A stretch of 64,000 bases of DNA from NCBI RefSeq assembly GCF_965204195.1, contig NZ_OZ241975.1:620001-684000 (forward strand), in the 5' to 3' direction. The notes below the pieces were generated by a model. The model saw nothing but the letters and a program-made list of their open reading frames with translations. It did no database searches and was not told the origin of the DNA. Both the position numbers and the translations under genes were made by a program. This document shows positions 24,989 to 33,905 of this stretch, one piece after another. This DNA comes from Poriferisodalis sp965204195. GTDB taxonomy: Bacteria > Actinomycetota > Acidimicrobiia > Acidimicrobiales > Poriferisodalaceae. Every line of letters begins with the position of its first letter. The first letter of the stretch is position 1.

Positions 24989-26002
24989 TCAGGCAAGCAC
25001 GACGACGGGAGTGCCGATCGGCGCCCAGCGGTACAAGCGCTCTGCCTTGTCGTCTCGTTGACGGATGCAGCCCAACGACAGGAAGTCACCGAGTTCTGCC
25101 TCGGTCTGCACTGGCACATCGCTCCAGCCGCGGGGAATGGAGTGGAAGCCGATCCAGTCGCCATCGGCATCGGTCGTGAATCGCACCATGTGGCGCATGG
25201 TGACCAGCCAGTTGTAGGAGATGGCATCTTTTGACTTCGAGGAAACCGCATAGCGGCCTGGCTCCGGTGACTCGGGATGGCCGCTTACCGGATAGTTGTC
25301 CACGACAGTCCCGTCGGCGTCCACCAGCCAGACCCACTGCTCGCCCCGGTCGTAGATGACATGGCGGTGCCCCGCGAGCCCGACGTCGGGCACCGAATTG
25401 CCGCCCCGCCAGAGCACGCCTCCTTGCGGCGTGACCACGGCCAAGGTGCCGTCGTCGTACAGCCGGAGCACGGCACCCGACTCGCTGCGGGTGCCGGCGC
25501 TCCACAGCTTGGCCAGGTCGCCGTCGGAGGTAGCGGCCAGGAATCCGGGGTCGGAGACGTCGTACACGGCGAGTTCGCCGTTGCTGCGCATCAGCAGCAG
25601 CGGCATCGCTGATTGGGCGCTCCCCGTCGACCACAGGGTGCCATCCGGACCCAGCTGCGGATCGGTGACGCGGAGCACCAGCTGACCTTCCTGTTCCAGC
25701 GTCAGCTCGTACCAGCCATTCGGGGAGGTGGCTGATTGACCGACCGACAGATACTCGCCGGGTCCCAGGATGACGGTCGATGGGGGGCCGTGAGGAGATC
25801 GGTCAGCAGGGTCGATGGCCTTGGTGATGCTGCCGAGTGGCCAGGACGCGTCGAATTCGGAGTGCCACAGCTGGCTCGGCTCTGCGCTCAGGTCGGTGAA
25901 CCGGCTGGCCGCAGACGCGTGACTGGAGGGCAGTACGTCAAGCACCACCGCCACGACGAGCACTGTGGCGAGGGTGCGCCAAGGCGTGTTCGAAACGAGC
26001 AC
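24989..26002 (-). CDS. Secreted L,D-transpeptidase (YkuD) with B-lectin-like domain
   Basis: A 337-residue protein starting at GTG 26002 with a signal peptide (about residues 1-31, ending SHASA). Residues about 75-215 carry beta-repeats such as ILGPGEYLSV and YDDGTLAVV, like a bulb-lectin (B_lectin) beta-prism that could bind sugars. The C-terminal part is a YkuD domain with the His of GFHSIPRG (about 288) and the catalytic Cys in LSLGCIRQ (about 310), which forms 3-3 peptidoglycan cross-links or anchors proteins. The motif here is SLGC rather than the common SHGC. It is divergent from gmaS. Confidence 0.78.
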   Translation of the reverse strand: MLVSNTPWRTLATVLVVAVVLDVLPSSHASAASRFTDLSAEPSQLWHSEFDASWPLGSITKAIDPADRSPHGPPSTVILGPGEYLSVGQSATSPNGWYELTLEQEGQLVLRVTDPQLGPDGTLWSTGSAQSAMPLLLMRSNGELAVYDVSDPGFLAATSDGDLAKLWSAGTRSESGAVLRLYDDGTLAVVTPQGGVLWRGGNSVPDVGLAGHRHVIYDRGEQWVWLVDADGTVVDNYPVSGHPESPEPGRYAVSSKSKDAISYNWLVTMRHMVRFTTDADGDWIGFHSIPRGWSDVPVQTEAELGDFLSLGCIRQRDDKAERLYRWAPIGTPVVVLA

Positions 26003-26227
26003 GCATGGCGAGAGTACGGCAGGTGTCCCGGTTCTGACAAGACTTTATGAGCACTCGTTGTGGCCTCTACTGTGAGGAAAGAGCCGCTACTCAGGTTAGA
26101 CATCATCTCGGAGTCTGTGCTAGGTTGCGGAGCAGCTTGGACGCGTCCGGGAGCGGGCGTGCCAAGGCACAAGACGCGGGGCGTTACGGTTCGCATGAAC
26201 CCGAAAGCCATGCCAACAGGGGGAGCA

Positions 26228-27628
26228 ATGGCCACAGATCTTGAGATGTTCGTCGAAGCCGACGGACGCGAGGAACAGATTGCTGAAGTCGAGCGCCAGA
26301 TAGAGGCCGACGGCATCCAGTACCTCTACTGCCAGTTCGTCTCGGTCACCGGCCGGATCATGGGCAAGGGGATCCCTGCCAAGCACTTCGGGATGATCGC
26401 CCGCAAAGGCTTCCAGCTCGTCTACGGCTCCACCGCCAATCTCTTCATCGATCGCCACGGCAACTACATCGGCTACGGCCCCGAAGCCCGCGAGCTCGTC
26501 GGCATCGGCGAGCCCGAGACGTTCATGCCGTTGCCGTGGGATCCCAAGACGGCACGAGTCTGGTGCACCCTGTTCCGGGGCCGTGAAGAAGAGGTCGACG
26601 GCGGCGCGTTCCTCACCTCGGACTGCCGGGGCAATCTCAAGCGGCTGCACGCCGAATTCGAGGCCAAGCACGGCCTGCACCTGCGGGCCGGCTGCGAGCC
26701 CGAGATGATGTGGCTCAAGGCCGATGCAGACGGCAAGCCCACGGTGGAGGGCATGACCAAGCCGAACTGCTACCACATCGACCAGTTCGCAGAGCTGCAG
26801 CCGCTCATCCACAAGGTGGTGGAGTACTGCGAGGCGATGGGCCTCGAGATGATCCAAGGCGACCACGAGGACGCTCCCGGCCAGCTCGAGCTGAACTTCC
26901 AGTTCGACCGGGCCGAGCTCACCGCCGACCGCCTCACCACCTACCGCCAGGTGTGCAAGCAGGTGGGCCGCGAGCTGGGCGCCTTCCCGTGCTTCATGCC
27001 CAAGCCGTTCATGGGCGTCTCGGCCAACGGCTGCCACCACAACATCTCGCTGTGGGATGCCGAGGGCAACAACAAGTTCATGCCCGAGGGCGACAACCCG
27101 CAGCTCCCCGGGCCCATCGGTATGAAGGCCATCGGCGGCATCCTCGAGCATGTGCGGGCGCTCACGTGCCTGTCCTCGCCGACCGTCAACTCCTACCGCC
27201 GGCTGTGGGACACCGGCTTCTGGGCGCCGGTCTTCGCCGACTGGGGCTTCCAGAACCGCACGACTGCGCTGCGGGTGAGCGCTCCGGGCCGCTTCGAGTA
27301 TCGCTCGGCAGACAGCTCGGTCAATCCGCACCTGTCGTTCGCCGGGCTGCTCATGGCGATGGACGACGGCCTCGACCGCAGCCTCGACCCGGGCGAGCCC
27401 GAGGAGCGCAACATCTACGAGGCCATGGAAGCCGGCAAGGACGTGCAGAAGATCCCGCTCACGCTGGGCGAGGCCCTTGAGGCGCTCCGCAATGACGAGT
27501 GCATCATGCGATCGCTGCCCGGCGAGATGGAGAAGGTGTTCTTCCACTACAAGACCGACGAGTGGGAACGCTTCCTGCATACCGTTTCGGACTGGGACGT
27601 GGAGGAGTACCTCGACGTCCTGCCGTGA
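26228..27628 (+). CDS. gmaS: Glutamine synthetase family ligase, probable gamma-glutamylmethylamide synthetase
   Basis: A 466-residue glutamine-synthetase-fold ligase. Metal and substrate motifs are in order: GCEPEMMW, QGDHEDAPGQLELNF, ANGCHHNISLW (ATP/glutamate His) and RFEYRSADSSVNPHL. The start at 26228 follows a GGGGGAGC ribosome site; the frame is open to 26060. GmaS joins methylamine to glutamate using ATP. That specificity, rather than ammonium (GlnT-type synthetase), is inferred because mgsABC follows directly, 85 bases downstream, as in N-methylglutamate pathway operons. The 225-base gap to the divergent transpeptidase gene should hold the promoter, but I see no convincing -35/-10 pair. 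Confidence 0.78.
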   Translation: MATDLEMFVEADGREEQIAEVERQIEADGIQYLYCQFVSVTGRIMGKGIPAKHFGMIARKGFQLVYGSTANLFIDRHGNYIGYGPEARELVGIGEPETFMPLPWDPKTARVWCTLFRGREEEVDGGAFLTSDCRGNLKRLHAEFEAKHGLHLRAGCEPEMMWLKADADGKPTVEGMTKPNCYHIDQFAELQPLIHKVVEYCEAMGLEMIQGDHEDAPGQLELNFQFDRAELTADRLTTYRQVCKQVGRELGAFPCFMPKPFMGVSANGCHHNISLWDAEGNNKFMPEGDNPQLPGPIGMKAIGGILEHVRALTCLSSPTVNSYRRLWDTGFWAPVFADWGFQNRTTALRVSAPGRFEYRSADSSVNPHLSFAGLLMAMDDGLDRSLDPGEPEERNIYEAMEAGKDVQKIPLTLGEALEALRNDECIMRSLPGEMEKVFFHYKTDEWERFLHTVSDWDVEEYLDVLP

Positions 27629-27713
27629 GGGGCACCTGCAGCAATCCGGCCGGTTCGCCGAGGCGGGCCGGCACTCAATCTGAAACAGAACAGCACCCAC
27701 GAAGGGGGGCACC

Positions 27714-28643
27714 ATGTGCGGCATTGCGGGAGTGATCCACCGCGACGGAACCGCCGACATCGGAGCAGAGCTCACCGCGATGCTCCAATCGATGAAGCAC
27801 CGGGGGCCGGACTCCACCGGCTACGCCGTGTACGGACCGGCTGACGACCTGGTCGTGATCCGGTTCGTGCTGGCCGAGCCCAACAAGAGCACGGGCATCG
27901 GCATGGCCGAGCGCCTCGAACGCAACCGGGCCGAGGTCGAGAGCCGCCTGGCCAAGATCGGCGCCGAGGTGGCCACGGTCACCAGCGAGACCGGGTACGC
28001 CTTCCGGGCCACCATCCGCTACGGCGGCGACCTCAAGGCCCTGGCCGACTACCTCGAGGACGTGCCTGGCTGCGAGGTGCTGTCGCTGGGCAGCTCGCTG
28101 GAGATCATCAAGGACCTGGGCGACGCCGCCACCGTGAGCGACCAGTACAACCTGGGCTCGTTCCGGGGCACCCACGGCATCGGCCACGTGCGCATGGCCA
28201 CCGAGTCCGAAGTGGACCTCGCCAGCGCGCACCCCTACTGGGCGTACCCGTTCGCAGACGTGGCCGTGGTGCACAACGGCCAGCTCACCAATTACCACCA
28301 GTGGCGCCGCCGCCTCGAGCAGCACGGCCACCGCTTCCAGAGCGAGTGCGACTCGGAGATCATCGCCGTGTACCTCGCCGAGTACATGAGCCGGGGCCTG
28401 ACGCTCGAAACGTCCATGAAGCACAGCCTCGATGACCTCGACGGCGTGTTCACCTACGTCTGCGTCACCGGCAACCAGCTCGGCGTTGCCAAGGACGAGA
28501 TGGCGGCCAAGCCGCTGGTGCTGTTCGAGTCGGAGCCGCTCGTGGCGGTTGCCACCGAGGAAGTGGCCATCCGGTCGCTCGTCAAGCGCGAGGTCGTGAC
28601 ACGTGATCCCTACGAGCGGGAGGTGCTGGTGTGGCAGGTGTAG
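27714..28643 (+). CDS. mgsA: N-methylglutamate synthase subunit A (class II glutamine amidotransferase)
   Basis: A 309-residue Ntn-hydrolase amidotransferase related to the N-terminal domain of glutamate synthase. It begins MCGIAGVIH, where Cys2 becomes the catalytic N-terminal nucleophile. The conserved HGIGHVRMAT, VHNGQLTNY and SECDSEI follow at about 160-220. In MgsABC this subunit is thought to act on gamma-glutamylmethylamide and deliver methylamine to the synthase site. A GGGGGG ribosome site precedes ATG 27714. The end overlaps mgsB by 13 bases. GlxB is a close relative, but gmaS next door favours Mgs. Confidence 0.8.
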   Translation: MCGIAGVIHRDGTADIGAELTAMLQSMKHRGPDSTGYAVYGPADDLVVIRFVLAEPNKSTGIGMAERLERNRAEVESRLAKIGAEVATVTSETGYAFRATIRYGGDLKALADYLEDVPGCEVLSLGSSLEIIKDLGDAATVSDQYNLGSFRGTHGIGHVRMATESEVDLASAHPYWAYPFADVAVVHNGQLTNYHQWRRRLEQHGHRFQSECDSEIIAVYLAEYMSRGLTLETSMKHSLDDLDGVFTYVCVTGNQLGVAKDEMAAKPLVLFESEPLVAVATEEVAIRSLVKREVVTRDPYEREVLVWQV

Positions 28644-29425
28644 GTTCCCGCAGCGGCGTCTCCTACGACGCCCGGGGGCTGGTCGAGCCCACTGCCGACA
28701 TGCCCGACAACATCGAAGTGGACGGCGGCCGGGCTCGTTTTGATGCGTCCGATCTGACGATCCGCCAGATCAACATGGCACTGCGCAAGCTCATCTACGA
28801 CGACGGCATCACCGACGTCACGATCCTGAATCCGGCCTCCAAGCACTCGCTGGCGGTCGGGATTCTGAAGCGCTGCCGCATCCACTTCGAAGGCAGTCCC
28901 GGCTGGTTCGCGTGCGGGCTCATCGACGGTCCCGAGGTGACGATCAACGGCCGAGTCGGCTGGTCGGTGGCCGAGAACATGATGTCGGGCGTGGTGACCA
29001 TCGAGCGAAGCGCCGGTTCGCTGACCGGTGCCGCCATCCGTGGCGGCGACCTGATCGTCAAGGGCGATGTGGGTGCCCGCACCGGCATCGATCAGAAGGG
29101 CGGCACGATCATCGTGCTTGGCGATGTGGGCATCAACACCGGCTTCATGATGCAGCGGGGCCGGCAGATCATCTGCGGCAACGCCGGCATGAACCTGGGC
29201 GACTCGATGTACGACGGCGAGATCTACGTGGCCGGCAAGGTGGCGTCGCTGGGGGTCGACTGTGTTCCTGGTGAGTGGAACGATGCCGACACCGAGCTGA
29301 TCGAGCGCAAGTTCCGCATTCACGGGCTCGGCGACCCGCCCGAGTTCCAGAAATTCGTCTGCGGCAAGGTGCTGCACAACTACGACCAGCTTGAGCCGTC
29401 CGAGCGCAAGCTCGTGATCCACTAG
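28631..29425 (+). CDS. mgsB: N-methylglutamate synthase subunit B (glutamate synthase alpha-like beta-helix protein)
   Basis: A 264-residue protein started at GTG 28631, inside the end of mgsA. Repeated GG.I.v.G.vG units (GGDLIVKGDVGARTG, GGTIIVLGDVGINTG, and the run through GMNLGDSMYDGEIYVAG) form the right-handed beta-helix of the glutamate synthase C-terminal (GXGXG) domain. It is a structural subunit holding the amidotransferase and synthase parts together. The gap to mgsC is 20 bases with an AGGCAGGGGGA ribosome site. Confidence 0.82.
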   Translation: MAGVGSRSGVSYDARGLVEPTADMPDNIEVDGGRARFDASDLTIRQINMALRKLIYDDGITDVTILNPASKHSLAVGILKRCRIHFEGSPGWFACGLIDGPEVTINGRVGWSVAENMMSGVVTIERSAGSLTGAAIRGGDLIVKGDVGARTGIDQKGGTIIVLGDVGINTGFMMQRGRQIICGNAGMNLGDSMYDGEIYVAGKVASLGVDCVPGEWNDADTELIERKFRIHGLGDPPEFQKFVCGKVLHNYDQLEPSERKLVIH

Positions 29426-29445
29426 AGGCAGGGGGAAGAACAGTC

Positions 29446-30849
29446 ATGGCCGACGAAAACGAGGTGAATGCGAGCACCGACGTGCTCGGCAAGAGCCGGA
29501 TCTTCACCCGCGAGGTCATCAACGACATCCACGTGAAGTCCGAGCTGGGCCGCTACCGGATGCGGGGGTTCTCGATCTTCAAGAAGATCCCCCATTGGGA
29601 CGAGTTGGTGTTTTTGCCGGGCACGCTCACCCGGTTCGTGATCGAGGGTTACCGGGAGAAGTGCGAGACCAAGACGGTCATCGGCTCCCGCTTCGCCGAG
29701 AAGCCGCTCGAGCTCGACATCCCGGTGTACATCACCGGCATGAGCTTCGGTGCGCTGTCGCTGGAGGCCAAGATGGCGCTGGCCAAGGGCGCCTCGATGG
29801 CCGGCACGGCCACCTGCTCGGGCGAGGGCGGCATGATCCCGCCCGAGCGTGATCTGTCAACCAAGTGGTACTACCAGATCATCCAGAGCCGCTACGGCTT
29901 CAACCCTCACCACCTGATGCTGGCCGACGCCGTGGAGTTCTTCATCGGCCAAGGCTGCAAGGTGGGCCTCGGCGGCCACCTGATGGGACAGAAGGTCACC
30001 GAGCAGGTGGCCGAGATGCGGTCGTTGCCGGCGGGCATCGACCAGCGCTCACCGGCCCGTCATCCGGACTGGCTGGGCCCCGACGACCTGTCGCTGAAGA
30101 TCCAAGAGGTGCGTGAGGCCACCGACTACCAGATCCCGATCCAGCTCAAGCTGGGGTCGGCCCGGGTGTACGACGACGTGCGGATGGCCGCCAAGTGCGG
30201 CCCCGACGTCATCTACCTCGACGGCGCCGAGGGCGGCACGGGTGCGGGGCCGCACCTGGCCACCGAGGAGACCGGTATCCCGCTGATGGCTGCCATCCCC
30301 GAAGCCCGCCGGGCGCTCGAAGACGTGGGCCTCGCCGACGACATCGACCTGGTGGTTGCGGGCGGCATCCGCAACGGCGGCGACGTGGCCAAATGCCTGG
30401 CGCTGGGTGCGAACGCCGTCGCGCTCGGCACTGCGGCGCTGATGGCGCTCAACTGCAACAAGGAGATCCCCGGGGTCACCGACTACGAGGGCACGATCGG
30501 CGTGCCGGCGGGCGAGTGCTACCACTGCCACACCGGCCGTTGCCCGGTGGGCGTGGCCACCCAGGACGTGGAGCTGCGCAAGCGCCTCGACGTCGACGAA
30601 GCGGCGCTGCGGGTCTACAACTTCCTGATCACCCTCACCATGGAAGTGCAGATGCTGGCCCGGGCGTGCGGCAAAACCGACATCCACTCACTCGAGCCCG
30701 AGGACCTCGCAGCGCTGACGCACGAGGCGGCAGCCATGGCGAAGGTGCCGATCGCCGGTACCAACTACATCCCAGGCGTCACCGAGGAGCGGACCCTGGC
30801 GGAGATCCGTGATCTCTTCGACAAGCACGTGATCGACGGAGGACTGTAG
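29446..30849 (+). CDS. mgsC: N-methylglutamate synthase subunit C (glutamate synthase FMN domain)
   Basis: A 467-residue protein equivalent to the central FMN/2-oxoglutarate domain of glutamate synthase. Visible are GMSFGALSLEAKMALAKG, EGGMIPPERD, DGAEGGTGAGP and VAGGIRNGGDVAKCLALGA, all FMN and substrate loops, and a Cys cluster CYHCHTGRCPVG (about 359-370) for the 3Fe-4S centre. It makes N-methylglutamate with mgsA and mgsB. The last bases contain the GGAGG site for the next gene, which starts three bases after its stop. Confidence 0.85.
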   Translation: MADENEVNASTDVLGKSRIFTREVINDIHVKSELGRYRMRGFSIFKKIPHWDELVFLPGTLTRFVIEGYREKCETKTVIGSRFAEKPLELDIPVYITGMSFGALSLEAKMALAKGASMAGTATCSGEGGMIPPERDLSTKWYYQIIQSRYGFNPHHLMLADAVEFFIGQGCKVGLGGHLMGQKVTEQVAEMRSLPAGIDQRSPARHPDWLGPDDLSLKIQEVREATDYQIPIQLKLGSARVYDDVRMAAKCGPDVIYLDGAEGGTGAGPHLATEETGIPLMAAIPEARRALEDVGLADDIDLVVAGGIRNGGDVAKCLALGANAVALGTAALMALNCNKEIPGVTDYEGTIGVPAGECYHCHTGRCPVGVATQDVELRKRLDVDEAALRVYNFLITLTMEVQMLARACGKTDIHSLEPEDLAALTHEAAAMAKVPIAGTNYIPGVTEERTLAEIRDLFDKHVIDGGL

Positions 30850-30851
30850 GC

Positions 30852-31307
30852 ATGGCTGGACAAGCAAGCACAGGCGAGAGCACCCGCGAGACTCGCACGG
30901 TCGCCATCGACGCCGAGGTGCTGGCAGGCAAGCGGTTCCCGTACCAGGAGGACATGTCGTTGGTGGAAGGCATCGATCTGCTGGCGCTCACGCCGGGGCC
31001 CGACATCAACTGGCTTGAGGACATCACGCTGTTGGAGGAAGACGGCGTCCCCGCCGTGTTCGACCGCTACTCCAACTCGTTCCTGAAGATCTACTTCGAC
31101 ATTCCCGCAGGCCGCGAAGACGAGATCGCCCGCAAGGTGCTGATGAAGCACCTCACCGAGGGCAACAGCTACGGCATCACGCTGAAAGACATCCACTGCA
31201 AGTTCCCGCAGGTGGAGCTGGGACCGTGGGTGGAGAGCTCCCGCATCGTCGGCACCGAATGGCGCCCGCCGGTGCTGGAGGGCTGGGAAGCCCCCGCAGC
31301 TCACTGA
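30852..31307 (+). CDS. Conserved-looking 151-residue protein of unknown function in the mgs operon
   Basis: I do not recognise a family. The sequence is soluble and acidic, without signal peptide or membrane segment. It contains DMSLVEGIDLLALTPGPDIN (about 34-53), a near-repeat LEDITLLEEDG just after it, and an aromatic central strand region (FLKIYFDIPAG). A single His/Cys pair lies in DIHCKFPQ. The start is two bases after the mgsC stop, with GGAGG in the mgsC end, and a flavoprotein gene follows after 15 bases, so it is co-expressed with N-methylglutamate synthesis. It might be an accessory subunit of MgsABC or of the flavoprotein; this is inference. Confidence 0.68.
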   Translation: MAGQASTGESTRETRTVAIDAEVLAGKRFPYQEDMSLVEGIDLLALTPGPDINWLEDITLLEEDGVPAVFDRYSNSFLKIYFDIPAGREDEIARKVLMKHLTEGNSYGITLKDIHCKFPQVELGPWVESSRIVGTEWRPPVLEGWEAPAAH

Positions 31308-31322
31308 GGAAGGTTCTGGTAC

Positions 31323-32654
31323 ATGGCACTACCGAGCAGCGCTCGTTACGTCATCATCGGCTCGGGCATCCACGGCCTGTCCACGGCGTGGAACCTGGCC
31401 CGCGACCTGCGGTCGTCGGGACGGGGCTCGGGCGCCGACATCGTCGTGATCGACAAGTCGGGTGTGGGCGCGGGCGCCTCGGGAATTGCCTGCGGCGTCA
31501 TCCGCAACAACTACTTCCAGCCGGCCATGCGAGAACTGATGGCGCACTCGGTGGACGTGTGGGACAGCGATCCCGAGGCGTTCTCGTACCACCCTGTCGG
31601 CTACATGCAGATCAGCCACGAGGCGATGCGCACCGACGTGGCCTCGATCCATGCCCAGCAGCAGGCCATCGGTTACTCGTCGACGTTCGTCGAGGGCGCC
31701 GCTGCGTCCGACAGCTACATGAAGGGCATCTTCGACGACTGGCAGGCGCAGGGCATCACCAGCGTGCTGCACGAGCACCGTGGCGGGTATGCCAACAACA
31801 TGGCCTCGCTGAAGGGCTTGCTGGGCAAGGCTGAAGCCGAAGAGGTCAACGTGGTCGGCGGCGTGACCGTCACCGGGTTCGACCAGGACTCATCGGGGGC
31901 CGTCACTGCCGTGCTCACCGACCAGGGCCCGGTTGCCTGCGAGCACGTGGTGGTGGCCGTGGGGCCGTGGGTGCAGAAGATCTGGGCGATGCTCGACCTG
32001 CCGACGACTACCGACATCCTCGGCGGCGACGGTGAGCTGCACAACGTGCCCACGTGGACCTACATGTGCCTGCAGGAGGGCACGCTGACGGTCGATCCCG
32101 GCTACCTCACCGACAACGAGGGCAACATGCCGCCGGTGGTGCACGTCGATACCGACGCCCCGCTGTACGACGCCGAGGGCCTGGTGACCGAGGGTCCGTG
32201 GGGCATCTACTACAAGCCCGACTTCAACTTCGGCGGCGTGCAGGGCGGCTACATGCCCTATGTGGTCGACAAGCCGTCCGACGAGGTGGCTGTGGATCCC
32301 TACGGGCCCGACTCGCCCGACTTCGTGGTGGGCGGCGACTTCTACCGCACCTGGACGGCGGCCTTGGCGCACTGCCACAAGCGCTTCGAGGGCAAGAACC
32401 ACCTCATCAGCGACGAGCCCTCAGGCGGCATCGGCAGCTTCTCGCCCGACAACTTCCCGGTGTTCGACACCTTCTGCGACAACGCCTTCTTCATCGCCGA
32501 TTCGAATCATGGCTACAAGATGATCGGCGTGGGCGCACTGGTTGCCAAGGAGCTGCTCGGCGAGCCGCAGGCGTTGCTGGAGCCGTTCCGCTACTCGCGC
32601 TACGCCGAAGGCCGGCTCCACCCGGTGAGCAACTCGCCCTACCCCTGGAGCTAG
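31323..32654 (+). CDS. FAD-dependent amine oxidoreductase (DAO family)
   Basis: A 443-residue flavoprotein. GSGIHG at about 13-18 binds FAD, and the second-strand region IVVIDKSGVGAGASGIACG matches the DAO/sarcosine-oxidase beta/dimethylglycine-dehydrogenase group. A C-terminal GYKMIGVGALVAKELLG fits the FAD-proximal helix. It is the last gene of the gmaS-mgsABC unit, with GGAAGG before its ATG. Likely chemistry is oxidation of a secondary or tertiary amine; candidates are dimethylamine, N-methylglutamate or sarcosine. It lacks the SoxB N-terminal extension. Its stop overlaps, on the other strand, the stop of the convergent flavoprotein gene by three bases. Confidence 0.82.
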   Translation: MALPSSARYVIIGSGIHGLSTAWNLARDLRSSGRGSGADIVVIDKSGVGAGASGIACGVIRNNYFQPAMRELMAHSVDVWDSDPEAFSYHPVGYMQISHEAMRTDVASIHAQQQAIGYSSTFVEGAAASDSYMKGIFDDWQAQGITSVLHEHRGGYANNMASLKGLLGKAEAEEVNVVGGVTVTGFDQDSSGAVTAVLTDQGPVACEHVVVAVGPWVQKIWAMLDLPTTTDILGGDGELHNVPTWTYMCLQEGTLTVDPGYLTDNEGNMPPVVHVDTDAPLYDAEGLVTEGPWGIYYKPDFNFGGVQGGYMPYVVDKPSDEVAVDPYGPDSPDFVVGGDFYRTWTAALAHCHKRFEGKNHLISDEPSGGIGSFSPDNFPVFDTFCDNAFFIADSNHGYKMIGVGALVAKELLGEPQALLEPFRYSRYAEGRLHPVSNSPYPWS

Positions 32655-33862
32655 GCGCGGGCGCTGGGGCCGTAGGACAGGTGCATCAGGTCGCCGTCGG
32701 CGAAGCGTGAGGGTCGCAGCGCGCTGATATCGATCGGGGGTGCGTCGCCCACGCTGTCGACTTCAAGCATGCGGGCGGCGACGATCTCGCCGAGCGCCGG
32801 CGACAGCTTCAGCCCATGGCCGGAAAGGCCGACGGCCAGGTACAAACCGTCCACCGGGGCGATCTCCGATGCCCAGCCCAGGATGGGGTGATAGTCCGGC
32901 GACACGTCATAGGCGCCGCTGGTGGTACTGACCGTCGAAGCGACGGTCAAGCTCGGGAGGCGCTCGGAGATGGCCGCTTCGAGGCGCTCGGCATGCGCTG
33001 CGTGGTCAGCGTCGGATGCATCGGCAAGCGGGTCAACGACCACGGGCATCTCCGGCGGGTACGCCACCGCCACGATGTGGCGTCCCATGTCGGGCCGGAT
33101 GACCAGGTTGGAGTTCCCGTCGGTGATGCAGGTTCCCAGCGCCCGTGCGCCGGCGTGTTGTTCGAGCACTGCCATGTCCAGCCTCCGCCGCTCAACTGGC
33201 ACCTCGATGCCGAGGGGGTCGAGCAGGTCGCGCGCCCATGCCCCGGTGGCGGCGATCACCAGCGGCGTCGTGATCTCGCCAGCCGACGTCGCCACGCCGG
33301 TGACGGCACCGCTGGAGGTCACGATCTCGTTCACGGCGACCGGAGCCAGCACGTGGGCTCCGGCTGCGCTTGCTGCGGTGAGCCAGCTCAGCACCATCTT
33401 GGTGACGTCGATGTAGCCGCCCTCGGGCTCGTAGGCACCACCGGCGAGGCCGTCAGCGTTCACCAGCGGCTCGATCTCGGTGATCTGGCTGCCGACCACG
33501 AAACTGGTGTCCACGCCGAGACCGCGGCCGAGATCGATGTTGTAGCGCAGGCCGTCGAGCTGATCCTCGACCACCAGCAGCATGTAGCCGAAGCGGGCGT
33601 AGCCGGGGTCGCCGAAGCCCACCACCGAGTCCCAGTTCTGGATGCAGTGGAAGCCGCGTTGCGCGATGCGCACCATCAGCTCGTTGGAGTAGTGCTGGCG
33701 GATCTGGCCGAAGGTACGGCCCGAGATGCCGCCCACCGGCGCCCGGGCGTCGATGATGACCACGCGCAGGTCCGAGTGCCGGGCGAGCTGGTAGCCGATG
33801 CTGGCACCGGTCACCCCGGCGCCGATCACTACGACATCTGCTTCAGATCGGATCGCCTGCAC
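32651..33862 (-). CDS. FAD-dependent amine oxidoreductase (DAO family), second
   Basis: A DAO-family flavoprotein of 403 residues from GTG 33862, or 408 from TTG 33877. GTG is preferred because GAAGGG lies about eight bases upstream. FAD motif VVIGAGVTGASIGYQLA is near the start; IIDARAPVGGISGRTFGQIR follows, and SGHGLKLSPALGEIVA is near the end. This pattern resembles glycine oxidase, sarcosine oxidase beta and related N-demethylases. It lies 43 bases after tmm on the same strand, so it probably shares the tdm-tmm transcript and may demethylate a downstream product such as dimethylamine; that is inference. Confidence 0.8.
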   Translation of the reverse strand: MQAIRSEADVVVIGAGVTGASIGYQLARHSDLRVVIIDARAPVGGISGRTFGQIRQHYSNELMVRIAQRGFHCIQNWDSVVGFGDPGYARFGYMLLVVEDQLDGLRYNIDLGRGLGVDTSFVVGSQITEIEPLVNADGLAGGAYEPEGGYIDVTKMVLSWLTAASAAGAHVLAPVAVNEIVTSSGAVTGVATSAGEITTPLVIAATGAWARDLLDPLGIEVPVERRRLDMAVLEQHAGARALGTCITDGNSNLVIRPDMGRHIVAVAYPPEMPVVVDPLADASDADHAAHAERLEAAISERLPSLTVASTVSTTSGAYDVSPDYHPILGWASEIAPVDGLYLAVGLSGHGLKLSPALGEIVAARMLEVDSVGDAPPIDISALRPSRFADGDLMHLSYGPSARA

Positions 33863-33905
33863 GAAACGGCCCTTCAATGCCCTCTCGGATGGCGAGACCC
33901 GCCGA

